Shown: positions 7,537 through 15,946, numbered from the stretch's first letter. The stretch: DNA of 27,023 bases from an uncultured Clostridia bacterium (GCA_934247125.1 CAKQIZ010000018.1:1-27023), one strand, 5' to 3'. Notes: generated by a model not told the origin, from the sequence alone. Program-made: numbers and translations.

Positions 7537-8798
7537 GCCGTCACCTCCGTCAGATGCTCCCCTTCATAGCCGGCAAGCTGCAGTTTTTCACGATGGATAA
7601 GACTGCTCCCCTCGACTCTGCTGCCTTTACTGAAAAGAGGATTTACCGCTATTTCTCCGTTTTCCATACCTTTCAGCTCCGATATCTCCGTCACGCTTCG
7701 GCTCCCGTCTTTCGCCCTGCTCATGTGTATCATGATATCTATACCCTCCGTTATCTGACTGCGTATCGCTTCGACAGGAAAATCGGCCGCCTGCAGGAAC
7801 ATCGCCTCCAGCCGCTTCAGCATGCCTTCTATGCTGTTTGCGTGCCCTGTGCTGAGACTGCCGTCATGCCCCGTGTTCATGGCCTGTATCATGTCCATCA
7901 CCTCCTTTCCTCTGACTTCCCCTATGATTATCCTGTCCGGTCTGAGCCTCAGACTTGCCTTCACCAGCTGTGACATGTCGACGCCGCCTTTCCCCTGTAC
8001 GTTGGCATTCCTGCATTCCAGCCTCACTATGTTCTCGACCTGATCTATCTGCAGCTCCGCAGAGTCCTCGATCACCACGACTCTCTCATGCTCCGGTATA
8101 AACTGCGAAAGCACGTTCAGCATCGTCGTTTTCCCGGAAGATGTCCCTCCGCAAACAAAACAGTTGTAACCGGCTGAGACCGCGATCCTCAAAAACTCCG
8201 CCTCTTCCTCTGTCACCGTGCCGTTCCTCAGCAGATCATCCATATCCATCACCTTCTCCGGAAACTTCCTTATCGTCAGTATCGGCCCGTTCAGCGCTAT
8301 ATTCCGATATATCGCATTCACTCTGGAACCGTCCGACAGCCGTGCATCCACGATTGGATTCAGCTCGTTTATCTCCCTGTGGACTCTGGATGCGATACGC
8401 CGTATCAGCTCCTCGAGATCATCCGTTGTATCGAACTGCAGCGGCAGCCTCTCCGGTATACCGTTTCTCTCGATAAAAATGCAGTCCTTCCCGTTGACCA
8501 TTATCTCCGAAATACTCTTATCATCTATATACGGCTGCAGTATATCCATTTCCTTTCTTAGAGACAGGAATATACGCTCTATCATCTTACGGTTCTCGCG
8601 ATGACTGCAGCTGCCCGCCTTTTTCTGTGAAAACACGAACTCCTCTATCCGTTCCATCGCCTCCTCGTCGCTGAGAGTGCCCTCTGAATCCGTTATCATC
8701 AGCCTGATCTCAGCTATATATCGCCTGACCTCCTCCTGCGTGTACATCACCTTTTCCGCATGAGCCACACGCCTCACATCTATTGAATTTTTAGCCAT
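7533..8798 (-). CDS. tadA: CpaF/TadA family Tad secretion ATPase
   Basis: The hexameric motor ATPase of the Tad (tight adherence) pilus. In 421 residues it shows the CpaF N-terminal region with ISEIMVNGKDCIFIERNG, Walker A GGTSSGKTT (217-225), the Asp-box VVIEDSAELQ, Walker B RIIIGEVRG (289-297) and the His-box ending SLSTGHANS. It is the first gene of the Tad operon; the next upstream gene is separated by a terminator. The ATG at 8798 has a purine-rich AAAGGAAAAT rather far away (about 12 bases), and an ATG at 8747 preceded by GGAAAAGGTG is a plausible alternative. No TadZ, CpaB or peptidase gene precedes it. Confidence 0.92.
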   Translation of the reverse strand: MAKNSIDVRRVAHAEKVMYTQEEVRRYIAEIRLMITDSEGTLSDEEAMERIEEFVFSQKKAGSCSHRENRKMIERIFLSLRKEMDILQPYIDDKSISEIMVNGKDCIFIERNGIPERLPLQFDTTDDLEELIRRIASRVHREINELNPIVDARLSDGSRVNAIYRNIALNGPILTIRKFPEKVMDMDDLLRNGTVTEEEAEFLRIAVSAGYNCFVCGGTSSGKTTMLNVLSQFIPEHERVVVIEDSAELQIDQVENIVRLECRNANVQGKGGVDMSQLVKASLRLRPDRIIIGEVRGKEVMDMIQAMNTGHDGSLSTGHANSIEGMLKRLEAMFLQAADFPVEAIRSQITEGIDIMIHMSRAKDGSRSVTEISELKGMENGEIAVNPLFSKGSRVEGSSLIHREKLQLAGYEGEHLTEVTA

Positions 8799-8828
8799 AA
8801 ATTACATTATTTTCCTTTCAACAATATA

Positions 8829-8863
8829 ATAAAACACCTGTAATTTTTTTACAAGTGTTTTAT
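8829..8863 (-). terminator. Strong hairpin terminator between the GTPase-NYN operon and the Tad operon
   Basis: A 15-bp stem (8829-8843 with 8849-8863), with a single G-U wobble when read on the minus strand, closes a five-base loop. The stem ends in TTTTAT on both strands, so it may work in both directions. It sits about 40 bases after the GTPase-NYN stop and just before the tadA ribosome binding site, separating the two transcription units. Confidence 0.85.
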
Positions 8864-8900
8864 CTCGACAAATTTCGACTTTTTTCGACACACACAAAGA

Positions 8901-11615
8901 TCAGCTTTCCGGTATCACTATCCTGTTGCTTCCTGCCTCCCTGTTTTTCCTGTTGTGCTCCTCTATGAGCTTCGATATCTCAAGATCAGCCTGCTGTATC
9001 TCCATCCTGAACTCGTCGGCCGACACCTTGAAAGCCCCGCCGCCCGTTATTATCAGCTGCTCGAGCCTATCCGACGTCGCGACCCTGACATGGTACTCGC
9101 GGCTTTTCCTGTGCGCAGCCTTTTCTATATACATATCCGCCGTCTCCGCCTCCTGCGTATAGATGACCTCGACGCCATCATGCTGCTCGTAGTGACGCTC
9201 TCCGCCCTTGACCCTGTACGCGTCGAAGACCGCGATCACATGGCATTTCTTATATCCCTGGTAATTCGCCAGTATCTCTATCAGCGCCTGCCTCGCGGAA
9301 TCCATGTTCACCTTCGCCAGCGCCTTCAGCTCGTCCCACGCAAAAATTATATTATACCCGTCGACAAGCAGATATTCCTCCATCACGACAGCGAGCTTCG
9401 TCTTTTTCTTTTCATGCTCCGGAAGGATCTCCCTCTTAGGTATGACCGTGCGCTTTTTCGGCTTGCCATACGTCATCTCAAAGATCCGCTCGAGCTCCTC
9501 CTCTTCGGTGAGACCTTTCTTTCTGCCGCGTTTTTTCGGATTTTTTCCGGTATGCGGAGTTTCCGGCATGCCGCCTGACCATTCATATGTAAAGGCGCAG
9601 CTGTCCGCTCCGTTGAGGTTCTTTGTATCTTTTCGCTCCGGCTGTACGTGCATGAGCACGTCAGCTTCATCCCACTTCACATTGAATCCTGCGCCATGAC
9701 TGCAGAATACCGAATCAGCTGTGTTCTCCGGGTCGGCATCCGGATCGTAGCCGACCGCTTCGATTACACGTTCCTGGTCATGGCACTGCTCATACCCCGA
9801 AAGCGAACAGCTCAGACGCCCGTGCCCCTTCGTATAAGATGCGACGTCCACCGCATAGTCCTTCATCTCGGAAACCGGCGCCTTTCCTGTAAGCGCCACG
9901 GTATCTCCCAGATGATCAGGCTCGCTGATGCTGCCGCTCATCCTCTGGATATCCGATATTGCCCGTCCGGTCGCGTCCTGCGGCACCTCGAGACGGAATT
10001 CATACCACGGCTCCAGCAGCACAGACTGCGCTTTCCTGAGTCCCTGCCTGAGCGCCCTGTACGTCGCCTGCCTGAAGTCACCGCCTTCCGTGTGCTTGAG
10101 GTGAGCCCGCCCGGCGACTAGCGTTATCTTCATATCTGTCAGCGGAGAACCTGTAAGCACACCGGTGTGCTCCTTTTCCGCAAGATGTGTCAGTATCAGA
10201 CGCTGCCAGTTCGTATCGAGCTCATCACTGCTGCACGCTGTGTCGAGAGTCAGACCGCTGCCGCGCTTTGCAGGCTCCAGCAGCAGATGAACCTCTGCAT
10301 AATGCCTGAGCGGTTCGAAATGTCCTGCACCGTACACAGGCGCTGCGATCGTCTCCTTGTAGGCTATCGAGCCCTGTCCGAACTGCACATCGAACCCGAA
10401 ACGTTCCGAAATGATATTTTTCAGTATCTCCGTCTGAACTTCGCCCATGAGCTGCATCTGTATCTCCTGCAGCTGCTCGTTCCATACGACATGGAGCTGA
10501 GGGTCTTCTTCTTCAAGGATCCTGAGTCTGCTGAGTGCGTCGTGGACATCGACGTCATCCGGCAGTATCACCTGATAGGAGAGTACCGATCCCAGCAGCG
10601 GCCCTGATGTGTCCTGCTCGTATCCGAGTCCCTGCCCTGCATACGTGTTTTTCAGTCCCGTCACTGCACATACATCGCCTGCCTGCACCGTGTCGACTGT
10701 CCTGTATTTTTCTCCTGAATATATCCTGATCTGCTCGACCTTTTCGGTACTGTCATCCGAGCCGCTGTCCGTGCCGTCATCCGCATGCGCCGTCACGACT
10801 GCCTCCTTTACATTCAGTGTACCGCCTGTGATCTTCATGTGAGTCAGCCGCATCCCCTGACGATCTCTGCTGATCTTGAATACACGTGCACCTAACTGTG
10901 CAGGATATATTTTCTGCAGACTGAACTGCGATATGATGTCGATGAGCTCGTCCACACCCTGCATCTTCAGTGCAGACCCGAAGCAGCACGGGAATATCCT
11001 GCGCTTTGCGATACCTGCGGCTATGCTGCTGTCATCGAGGCTGCCGTTTTCCAGAAATTCTTCTATCAGCGCTTCGTCGCACATTGCGATCCGCTCCTGC
11101 CAGTCTGCATCGCGCTCCACATCGAACTCCATGCATCCGCTGCCCAGGCTTCGTCGCAGCTCTGCCATTATCGCATCTCTGTCCGTGCCGCCAAGATCCA
11201 TTTTGTTTACAAAAATAAAAACAGGCAGCCTGTATTTTTCCATGAGCTTCCACAGCGTCGCCGTATGCCCCTGGACTCCATCCTTGCCGCTTATCACCAG
11301 TATCGCGATATCCAGCACCTGCAGCGTCCTTTCCATTTCTGCGGAAAAGTCTACATGACCCGGTGTGTCCAGCAGCATGAACGTCGTACCGTCGTATTTC
11401 ATCTCCGCCTGCTTTGAAAATATGGTTATGCCGCGTTCTCTCTCCTGTGAGTCTGTATCTAAAAATGCGTCTCTGTGATCTACTCTGCCGAGCTTTCTTA
11501 TCGCTCCCGTCCTGTAGAGCAGAGCCTCCGACAGCGTCGTCTTGCCTGCATCGACGTGTGCCAGCAGGGCTGCGCATATATGTTTTTCCGGTCTTTTTTC
11601 GAATGATCCCGCCAT
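8901..11615 (-). CDS. Tet(M)-like ribosome-binding GTPase fused to a Rae1/YacP-type NYN endonuclease domain
   Basis: A 904-residue fusion. The first ~640 residues are an EF-G paralogue of the Tet(M)/Tet(O) ribosomal protection type: G1 AHVDAGKT (19-26), RGIT, G3 DTPGH (83-87), G4 NKMD (137-140), then EF-G-like later domains. A basic linker (about 690-740, with KKRGRKK) leads to a C-terminal NYN (PIN-like) domain from 745. It begins EEYLLVDGYN and has acidic positions D752, D798, D827 (in ETADMYIE) and D849 (ATSD). These match B. subtilis Rae1 (YacP), which cleaves mRNA in the ribosomal A site. The ATG at 11615 has AGAAGGGGG eight bases upstream. It is the last gene of an operon with the radical SAM gene (61-base gap). 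A ribosome-directed function is inferred; tetracycline resistance is not shown. Confidence 0.88.
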   Translation of the reverse strand: MAGSFEKRPEKHICAALLAHVDAGKTTLSEALLYRTGAIRKLGRVDHRDAFLDTDSQERERGITIFSKQAEMKYDGTTFMLLDTPGHVDFSAEMERTLQVLDIAILVISGKDGVQGHTATLWKLMEKYRLPVFIFVNKMDLGGTDRDAIMAELRRSLGSGCMEFDVERDADWQERIAMCDEALIEEFLENGSLDDSSIAAGIAKRRIFPCCFGSALKMQGVDELIDIISQFSLQKIYPAQLGARVFKISRDRQGMRLTHMKITGGTLNVKEAVVTAHADDGTDSGSDDSTEKVEQIRIYSGEKYRTVDTVQAGDVCAVTGLKNTYAGQGLGYEQDTSGPLLGSVLSYQVILPDDVDVHDALSRLRILEEEDPQLHVVWNEQLQEIQMQLMGEVQTEILKNIISERFGFDVQFGQGSIAYKETIAAPVYGAGHFEPLRHYAEVHLLLEPAKRGSGLTLDTACSSDELDTNWQRLILTHLAEKEHTGVLTGSPLTDMKITLVAGRAHLKHTEGGDFRQATYRALRQGLRKAQSVLLEPWYEFRLEVPQDATGRAISDIQRMSGSISEPDHLGDTVALTGKAPVSEMKDYAVDVASYTKGHGRLSCSLSGYEQCHDQERVIEAVGYDPDADPENTADSVFCSHGAGFNVKWDEADVLMHVQPERKDTKNLNGADSCAFTYEWSGGMPETPHTGKNPKKRGRKKGLTEEEELERIFEMTYGKPKKRTVIPKREILPEHEKKKTKLAVVMEEYLLVDGYNIIFAWDELKALAKVNMDSARQALIEILANYQGYKKCHVIAVFDAYRVKGGERHYEQHDGVEVIYTQEAETADMYIEKAAHRKSREYHVRVATSDRLEQLIITGGGAFKVSADEFRMEIQQADLEISKLIEEHNRKNREAGSNRIVIPES

Positions 11616-11676
11616 CGAAAATGCCCCCTTCTGTATCTGTGATCTTCTGCTTATTATCATAGCACACAAAGGGGGA

Positions 11677-13443
11677 TCAGTCGATAAGCAAGACGTTCAT
11701 ACTCTGCAGCTTTATCATGCGCGCATTGTTGTTCATCGGATCACGGCGCGTATAATCGAACAGATAGTGATCATCGCCCATCTTTTCTATATGGGTGAGC
11801 TTTCTCAGCAGCCTCGGATCATCGGTATCGCAGCGCCCGCCGCTCAGGTATCGGTGCTCTCTCGCCTCCCTGCTGTAAAACTCCTTTGAAAATCTCTTTT
11901 CCACCATGTCCTCACCGAGAAATGCGGGACGCGTCTTCACATTTTCTCTAAGATAATAATCCATTATCATCGCATTTCTGAGCTTTTGCACATCTTCGTC
12001 AGAAACGATCTCCATGCCAAACCCAAGCAGGTTCTCATATCTCTGATTCCTCGAAAAACTGAGCATTTCCATTCCTGATCTGCCGTACCACGAAGCGAGC
12101 TCTGCAAAAAATCCAAACGGACTGTCAAAGTGTTCAAGAAGCATCTCCACTGTATTTCTGAACTGCCCGCTGTTGTAGTACACTTCCGTCATCTCCTCCA
12201 CGCCTTTCAGCTTTATCAGCTCATCGAACGAGATCCATTTCGTTTCGAGCACCTCGTACGGCGGCGCTTCCGTGGATTTCAGACCGTATTCTTCGCATTT
12301 GCCTGCTATAGGCGATCCTTTCAGCACCTTGAGGAATCCCAGCTGCAGCTGCTCCGGCCTCAGTGCGAACACATCGTCGAACGAATCCCTGAAGCTTTCG
12401 TAGTCTTCGAACGGCAGCCCGGCTATCAGATCGAGATGCAGGTGGATATTCCCCGATGACTTGATGCGCTCTACCACTCTACCGAGCTTTTCGAAATCCA
12501 TCGGACGATTTATCTCTTCCAGCGTTTTCTCATTTGTCGACTGCACGCCTATCTCGAGCTGCACCTGTCCCGGCCTCAGCTCCGACAGCAGCTCGAGCTG
12601 TGCCTCATCCATTATGTCTCCGGCTATTTCAAAGTGAAAATTCGTTATGCCGTTGTCGTTGTCCCTCAGGAATCTCCATATCTCCAGTGCACGTTCCCGG
12701 TCACAGTTGAAAGTCCTGTCGATGAACTTCACCTGAGGCACATTTTGCTCCAGGAAAAAACCGAGTTCCTTCTCGACCAGCGCCTGATCTCTGAACCTCA
12801 GCGATTTTTCCACCGATGACAGACAGTAGCTGCACCTGAACGGGCATCCGCGGCTGCTCTCATAATATATCATCCTGTTCTCGAAGTCCCTCAGACTTTC
12901 ATACGGAAAAGGCGCACAGTTCAGGTCGATCGGCATATGCGTCATCGTCGTTATTATCTCTCCTCTGCTGTCCCTGAATACGATCCCTGCTGTCTCCTGC
13001 AGCCGTCTGTCATCCGGCCGCTCCGAACGCAGCTCCACATCCCGATATATTTTCGCGAGCTCAAAAAATATCTCCTCGCCTTCGCCGCAGATCACACCTT
13101 TCAACGCCGGCACCCTTTCGAGCACGTCGTCAGCATCGAATGACACCTCCGGACCTCCCGCCCAGATATCCACACCCGGCATCACCTTTCCCAGATCCGT
13201 AACGATCTCTTCGACCTCTCTGCGGTTCCAGATATAGCACGAGAACATTATCAGATCAGGTCTTTTCATGTAAATGTCCGTGATTATCCTGCTGACAGGC
13301 TGATTTATCGTGTATTCCGCGATCTCTATCTCCGGGCGCGATCCATCTTCTGCAAAGCGTTCTGCTGCATACGCCGCCAGGCTGTATACGGCAAGATTTG
13401 AATGTATGTACTTTGCATTTACAGCTGTTAGAAGTATCTTCAT
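11677..13443 (-). CDS. B12-binding radical SAM protein with DUF4080 C-terminus
   Basis: A cytoplasmic radical SAM enzyme of 588 residues. The N-terminal 140 residues resemble a cobalamin-binding fold (ILLTAVNAKYIHSNLA, then IMFSCYIWN and WAGGPEVSF). The radical SAM core follows, with the cluster motif C200-x3-C204-x2-C207 in RGCPFRCSYC, and later LEIGVQSTNEKTLEEINR and HLHLDLIAGLPFEDY. The C-terminal ~200 residues look like DUF4080. The substrate is unknown; such proteins include methyltransferases and other cobalamin-dependent enzymes. Its ATG overlaps the hydrolase stop in an ATGA arrangement, so translation is coupled, and the GTPase-NYN gene follows. Confidence 0.88.
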   Translation of the reverse strand: MKILLTAVNAKYIHSNLAVYSLAAYAAERFAEDGSRPEIEIAEYTINQPVSRIITDIYMKRPDLIMFSCYIWNRREVEEIVTDLGKVMPGVDIWAGGPEVSFDADDVLERVPALKGVICGEGEEIFFELAKIYRDVELRSERPDDRRLQETAGIVFRDSRGEIITTMTHMPIDLNCAPFPYESLRDFENRMIYYESSRGCPFRCSYCLSSVEKSLRFRDQALVEKELGFFLEQNVPQVKFIDRTFNCDRERALEIWRFLRDNDNGITNFHFEIAGDIMDEAQLELLSELRPGQVQLEIGVQSTNEKTLEEINRPMDFEKLGRVVERIKSSGNIHLHLDLIAGLPFEDYESFRDSFDDVFALRPEQLQLGFLKVLKGSPIAGKCEEYGLKSTEAPPYEVLETKWISFDELIKLKGVEEMTEVYYNSGQFRNTVEMLLEHFDSPFGFFAELASWYGRSGMEMLSFSRNQRYENLLGFGMEIVSDEDVQKLRNAMIMDYYLRENVKTRPAFLGEDMVEKRFSKEFYSREAREHRYLSGGRCDTDDPRLLRKLTHIEKMGDDHYLFDYTRRDPMNNNARMIKLQSMNVLLID

Positions 13444-14198
13444 CTTGTCTCCTGATCTCCTGCGAAAAATCCGATCGCTTCACTCAGAACTTTTTCCGGT
13501 GCTCCCGGTATCGACAGCCTGTGATCACCGCCACTGATCGTCACCAGATCTATATCGTATTTCTCCGCGAATGCTTTCGCCCTGTCGTATGCGATATCCT
13601 CGTCCTCGCTTCCGTGTATCATCAGCAGCTCCTGACCCTTACACTCAAAGGCTGCCATTATGTCGTGAGCTTTCAGATCTTCTATGAACTCCTCCGTGAT
13701 CTTCACCGGTCTCACACTGTCATCGAGTATGAAATACCCGTGCTCGTCAAGTGCAGCACGTTCTTCTGCTGTAAGTTCCAGAAAATACTCCGACATGTTC
13801 ACCGCCGTGCTCCTGAGGAATGCCTTTGTGCCCTCTGTCTCGTGCTCCATCAGATATATCAGCGTGATATATGCTCCGAAGCTCGATCCGAAATATCCGA
13901 CCTCAGCCTCCGGCAGCAGCTCCCTGACATGCTTCTCCACGTCTGCGAGATCCGCGGTGCAGTTTTTCACCGTGAGAAGATCTCCGTTCACCGGACTCGC
14001 ACCGTGCGCCGGGAAATCGAGTGCCATCACAGCCATACCGTACTTCGGCAGGTTTTCCATCAGCATTTTGACAGTCGGACTTTCCTTGCTGCTCGCAAAT
14101 CCGTGCGCGACTATGACCGCTGTCTTTTCTCCGCCTTTTATCTCAGCTGTATACGGTACGGCATAGCTTCCCGCCCGCTTCAGTTCTCCATTTATCAT
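13440..14198 (-). CDS. Alpha/beta hydrolase (serine hydrolase)
   Basis: A cytoplasmic alpha/beta hydrolase of 252 residues with no signal peptide. Numbered from the ATG at 14201, the nucleophile motif is GSSFG with S107, the oxyanion region is AHGFASSKES near 32-41, the acid is D200 in HGSED, and the catalytic His is H227 in GGDHR. It resembles the serine aminopeptidase/acyl-esterase group; the substrate cannot be told. GGAGG sits two bases before the ATG at 14201 and five before the ATG at 14198, so I prefer 14198. The ribosome binding site lies immediately after the stop of the AT-rich TOPRIM-like gene, so the hydrolase is probably expressed from the promoter of that cassette or from one inside it. 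It overlaps the radical SAM gene by four bases. Confidence 0.88.
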   Translation of the reverse strand: MINGELKRAGSYAVPYTAEIKGGEKTAVIVAHGFASSKESPTVKMLMENLPKYGMAVMALDFPAHGASPVNGDLLTVKNCTADLADVEKHVRELLPEAEVGYFGSSFGAYITLIYLMEHETEGTKAFLRSTAVNMSEYFLELTAEERAALDEHGYFILDDSVRPVKITEEFIEDLKAHDIMAAFECKGQELLMIHGSEDEDIAYDRAKAFAEKYDIDLVTISGGDHRLSIPGAPEKVLSEAIGFFAGDQETR

Positions 14199-14211
14199 CA
14201 TTTCCTCCGTT

Positions 14212-14757
14212 TCAATCTTCTTTCTTATTTTTAGAACCTATTGATTTCAATAAATCATATATTGTTTTTTCACTTTTACGTACTTTCGATACTCTCTTAT
14301 ATTCATGAAGGCTTTTTTCCAGCACAGATATATCAGAAAAATACTTCTTGACAAATGAAACACTTTTAACATTTTTCATTTTCAAAACGGATTTGCAATA
14401 TTCACTTGGCGACATATTCTTTTTCTTCTCAAAGTCCTGGTATTTTCCTTCATTGCAAATTATCAACATTTCTATTTCTGGTGCTGTAATTACATTTACA
14501 ACTTCTACTTTATGTTGATATGCTCTGCTTATCTTAAAATTTTCCCTTCTCGAATCAAGTATTCTATATACTGTTATCTTACCTGCAAAATCCTTTTTTA
14601 AATAGCGCTGTTCGAAATCTTTTCCCTTTCTCGTTTTAAGTATTTCGCCTTCAAGTAATTCATCTCTTGTAAATATCAATTTATTTTGATTCAACAACAA
14701 ATTCAGTATCGCAGTCTCTGCTCCCCCTTCACAAATACAAGCTGTATATTTAGCCAT
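14212..14757 (-). CDS. TOPRIM/RloB-like partner of an AAA ATPase (candidate defence effector)
   Basis: A 181-residue, AT-rich gene. The N-terminus CICEGGAETAIL (E10) is like the first TOPRIM motif, the ITVYRILDSR stretch has D68 where TOPRIM has DxD (here D-S-R), and TAPEIEML (E94) resembles the PxxE motif of RloB-like proteins. I read it as a divergent TOPRIM/RloB-like protein, possibly a nuclease, but the family link is by eye only. It overlaps the upstream ATPase gene by eight bases (ATG at 14757, GGAGG about 12 bases before; an ATG at 14769 is too close to that site). Pairs of this kind are typical of phage-defence or abortive-infection modules. Its low G+C differs from the hydrolase that begins right after its stop. 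Confidence 0.65.
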   Translation of the reverse strand: MAKYTACICEGGAETAILNLLLNQNKLIFTRDELLEGEILKTRKGKDFEQRYLKKDFAGKITVYRILDSRRENFKISRAYQHKVEVVNVITAPEIEMLIICNEGKYQDFEKKKNMSPSEYCKSVLKMKNVKSVSFVKKYFSDISVLEKSLHEYKRVSKVRKSEKTIYDLLKSIGSKNKKED

Positions 14758-15946
14758 TATCTTCTTCATCCTCCTCTATTCTTGCGCTAGAAAGGACTTT
14801 TTTTAATGCCATATATGCTTCATACACAGGAACTGTACCTTCTAAAAACCCACTTTCATATGCTTCGCTCTTCTTAATATCATTTCGCTTTAAGATAAGT
14901 GAAAGATTCTCAGCATATATTCCATCTCTATTTCTAACAATATAAATACAATCGTTTCTTTCATACTCATCTAACAGCTCCGAATAATGAGTAGAATAAA
15001 TTAAAGTAGCACCATTCTTATTTACATTTGGATTCATAAAAAATCGAACTAATGTAGTTGCAATTTCTTCATTAAAGTGATTTTCCAGCTCATCAACAAT
15101 TAAGTATCCTCCTTCTATAAAACAAAGAAGCGCATTCATAAAAACACTAATTCCTTTTATAGTACCTGATGAAAGATATTTTTCTATATCACTCGGTCTA
15201 TTGAGTATGATTTCTTCTGATGCATAAAATTTCAGGCGAATATCTGCTGGCTTTTTTTTCAAATTACATTTAAAATATTCAATACTAGGATCTAAAAAAG
15301 TAAGCAACTCTTTTGGAAATTTTCCAATAACATTTAACATATTATGATTTGTCCACATCAGCATATCTCTTAAAGGAAAATTCGATTGTTTTTCTTTATT
15401 TATTGCAATCATTACACTGACATCATTTAATAGGAATTGTTCTTTTTCGTCTCTTTCAATCCGTATCTCCGAATCATTAAAATCAAATAAACTCTTTTTT
15501 GTTTTTACTTTATTAGTATCCTTTTCCCAAAGTCTCTCTTCTGCAATGATGAATTTTTCTTCATTATCAACCTTATTTATTCTTTTTTCTATCACTGTTT
15601 CAAGCTTATAGATACAATTATCGTTATAAAAGATGCTAATAATCTTAACTTTTTCATTCTCTGCTAAATCATTTAAAATCTCTTTAGATTCAATATTATT
15701 AAGAGCCTCGTTATTAAGTAAATTTATAACAAAGGAAATCACTTTCAATATTGTAGTTTTTCCAGAAGCATTCAGGCCTATAAAGGAAATTGCCTGATTT
15801 GTATAAATGCTAGTCTTATTATTAGAAAAAACATTAAACAGTTTCTCTTTATCGTCCTCCGCTACTCTCTGTTTAGTAATAAAGTCAATATCTATATCAC
15901 CCTTAAAACGTGGCATATTTTGTATGATTATTTTTAACAATCGCAT
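14750..15946 (-). CDS. AAA/ABC-type ATPase of a putative two-gene defence module (RloA/OLD-like)
   Basis: A 398-residue SMC/ABC-like ATPase of the AAA15/AAA21 type. Walker A is GLNASGKT (57-64), an ABC-signature-like YLSSGT lies at 257-262, Walker B is YLIVDELENHF (281-291), and the switch His is H320 in YSTHYSELL. The C-terminal IKKSEAYESGFLEGTVP stretch resembles the tail of RloA/OLD-type ATPases. No extra nuclease domain is attached; the partner gene downstream would supply it. The ATG at 15946 has AGAGGTG six bases upstream, better than an ATG at 15970. Two hand-counted rows within the gene have 23% and 27% G+C, far below the neighbours, which suggests horizontal transfer. A phage-defence role is inferred from architecture, not shown. 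Confidence 0.8.
   Translation of the reverse strand: MRLLKIIIQNMPRFKGDIDIDFITKQRVAEDDKEKLFNVFSNNKTSIYTNQAISFIGLNASGKTTILKVISFVINLLNNEALNNIESKEILNDLAENEKVKIISIFYNDNCIYKLETVIEKRINKVDNEEKFIIAEERLWEKDTNKVKTKKSLFDFNDSEIRIERDEKEQFLLNDVSVMIAINKEKQSNFPLRDMLMWTNHNMLNVIGKFPKELLTFLDPSIEYFKCNLKKKPADIRLKFYASEEIILNRPSDIEKYLSSGTIKGISVFMNALLCFIEGGYLIVDELENHFNEEIATTLVRFFMNPNVNKNGATLIYSTHYSELLDEYERNDCIYIVRNRDGIYAENLSLILKRNDIKKSEAYESGFLEGTVPVYEAYMALKKVLSSARIEEDEEDNG

Noticed and set aside
8901..11615. Calling the GTPase an acquired tetracycline resistance gene
   Set aside because: The sequence is a diverged paralogue with an added NYN domain, in a host-like operon with host-like composition and no mobile element nearby. 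Resistance cannot be claimed from sequence.
13398..14234. A long plus-strand open frame opposite the hydrolase gene
   Set aside because: It is antisense to a gene with an intact catalytic triad, its translation looks like no family I know, and it has no ribosome binding site. Similar shadows occur opposite most genes here.
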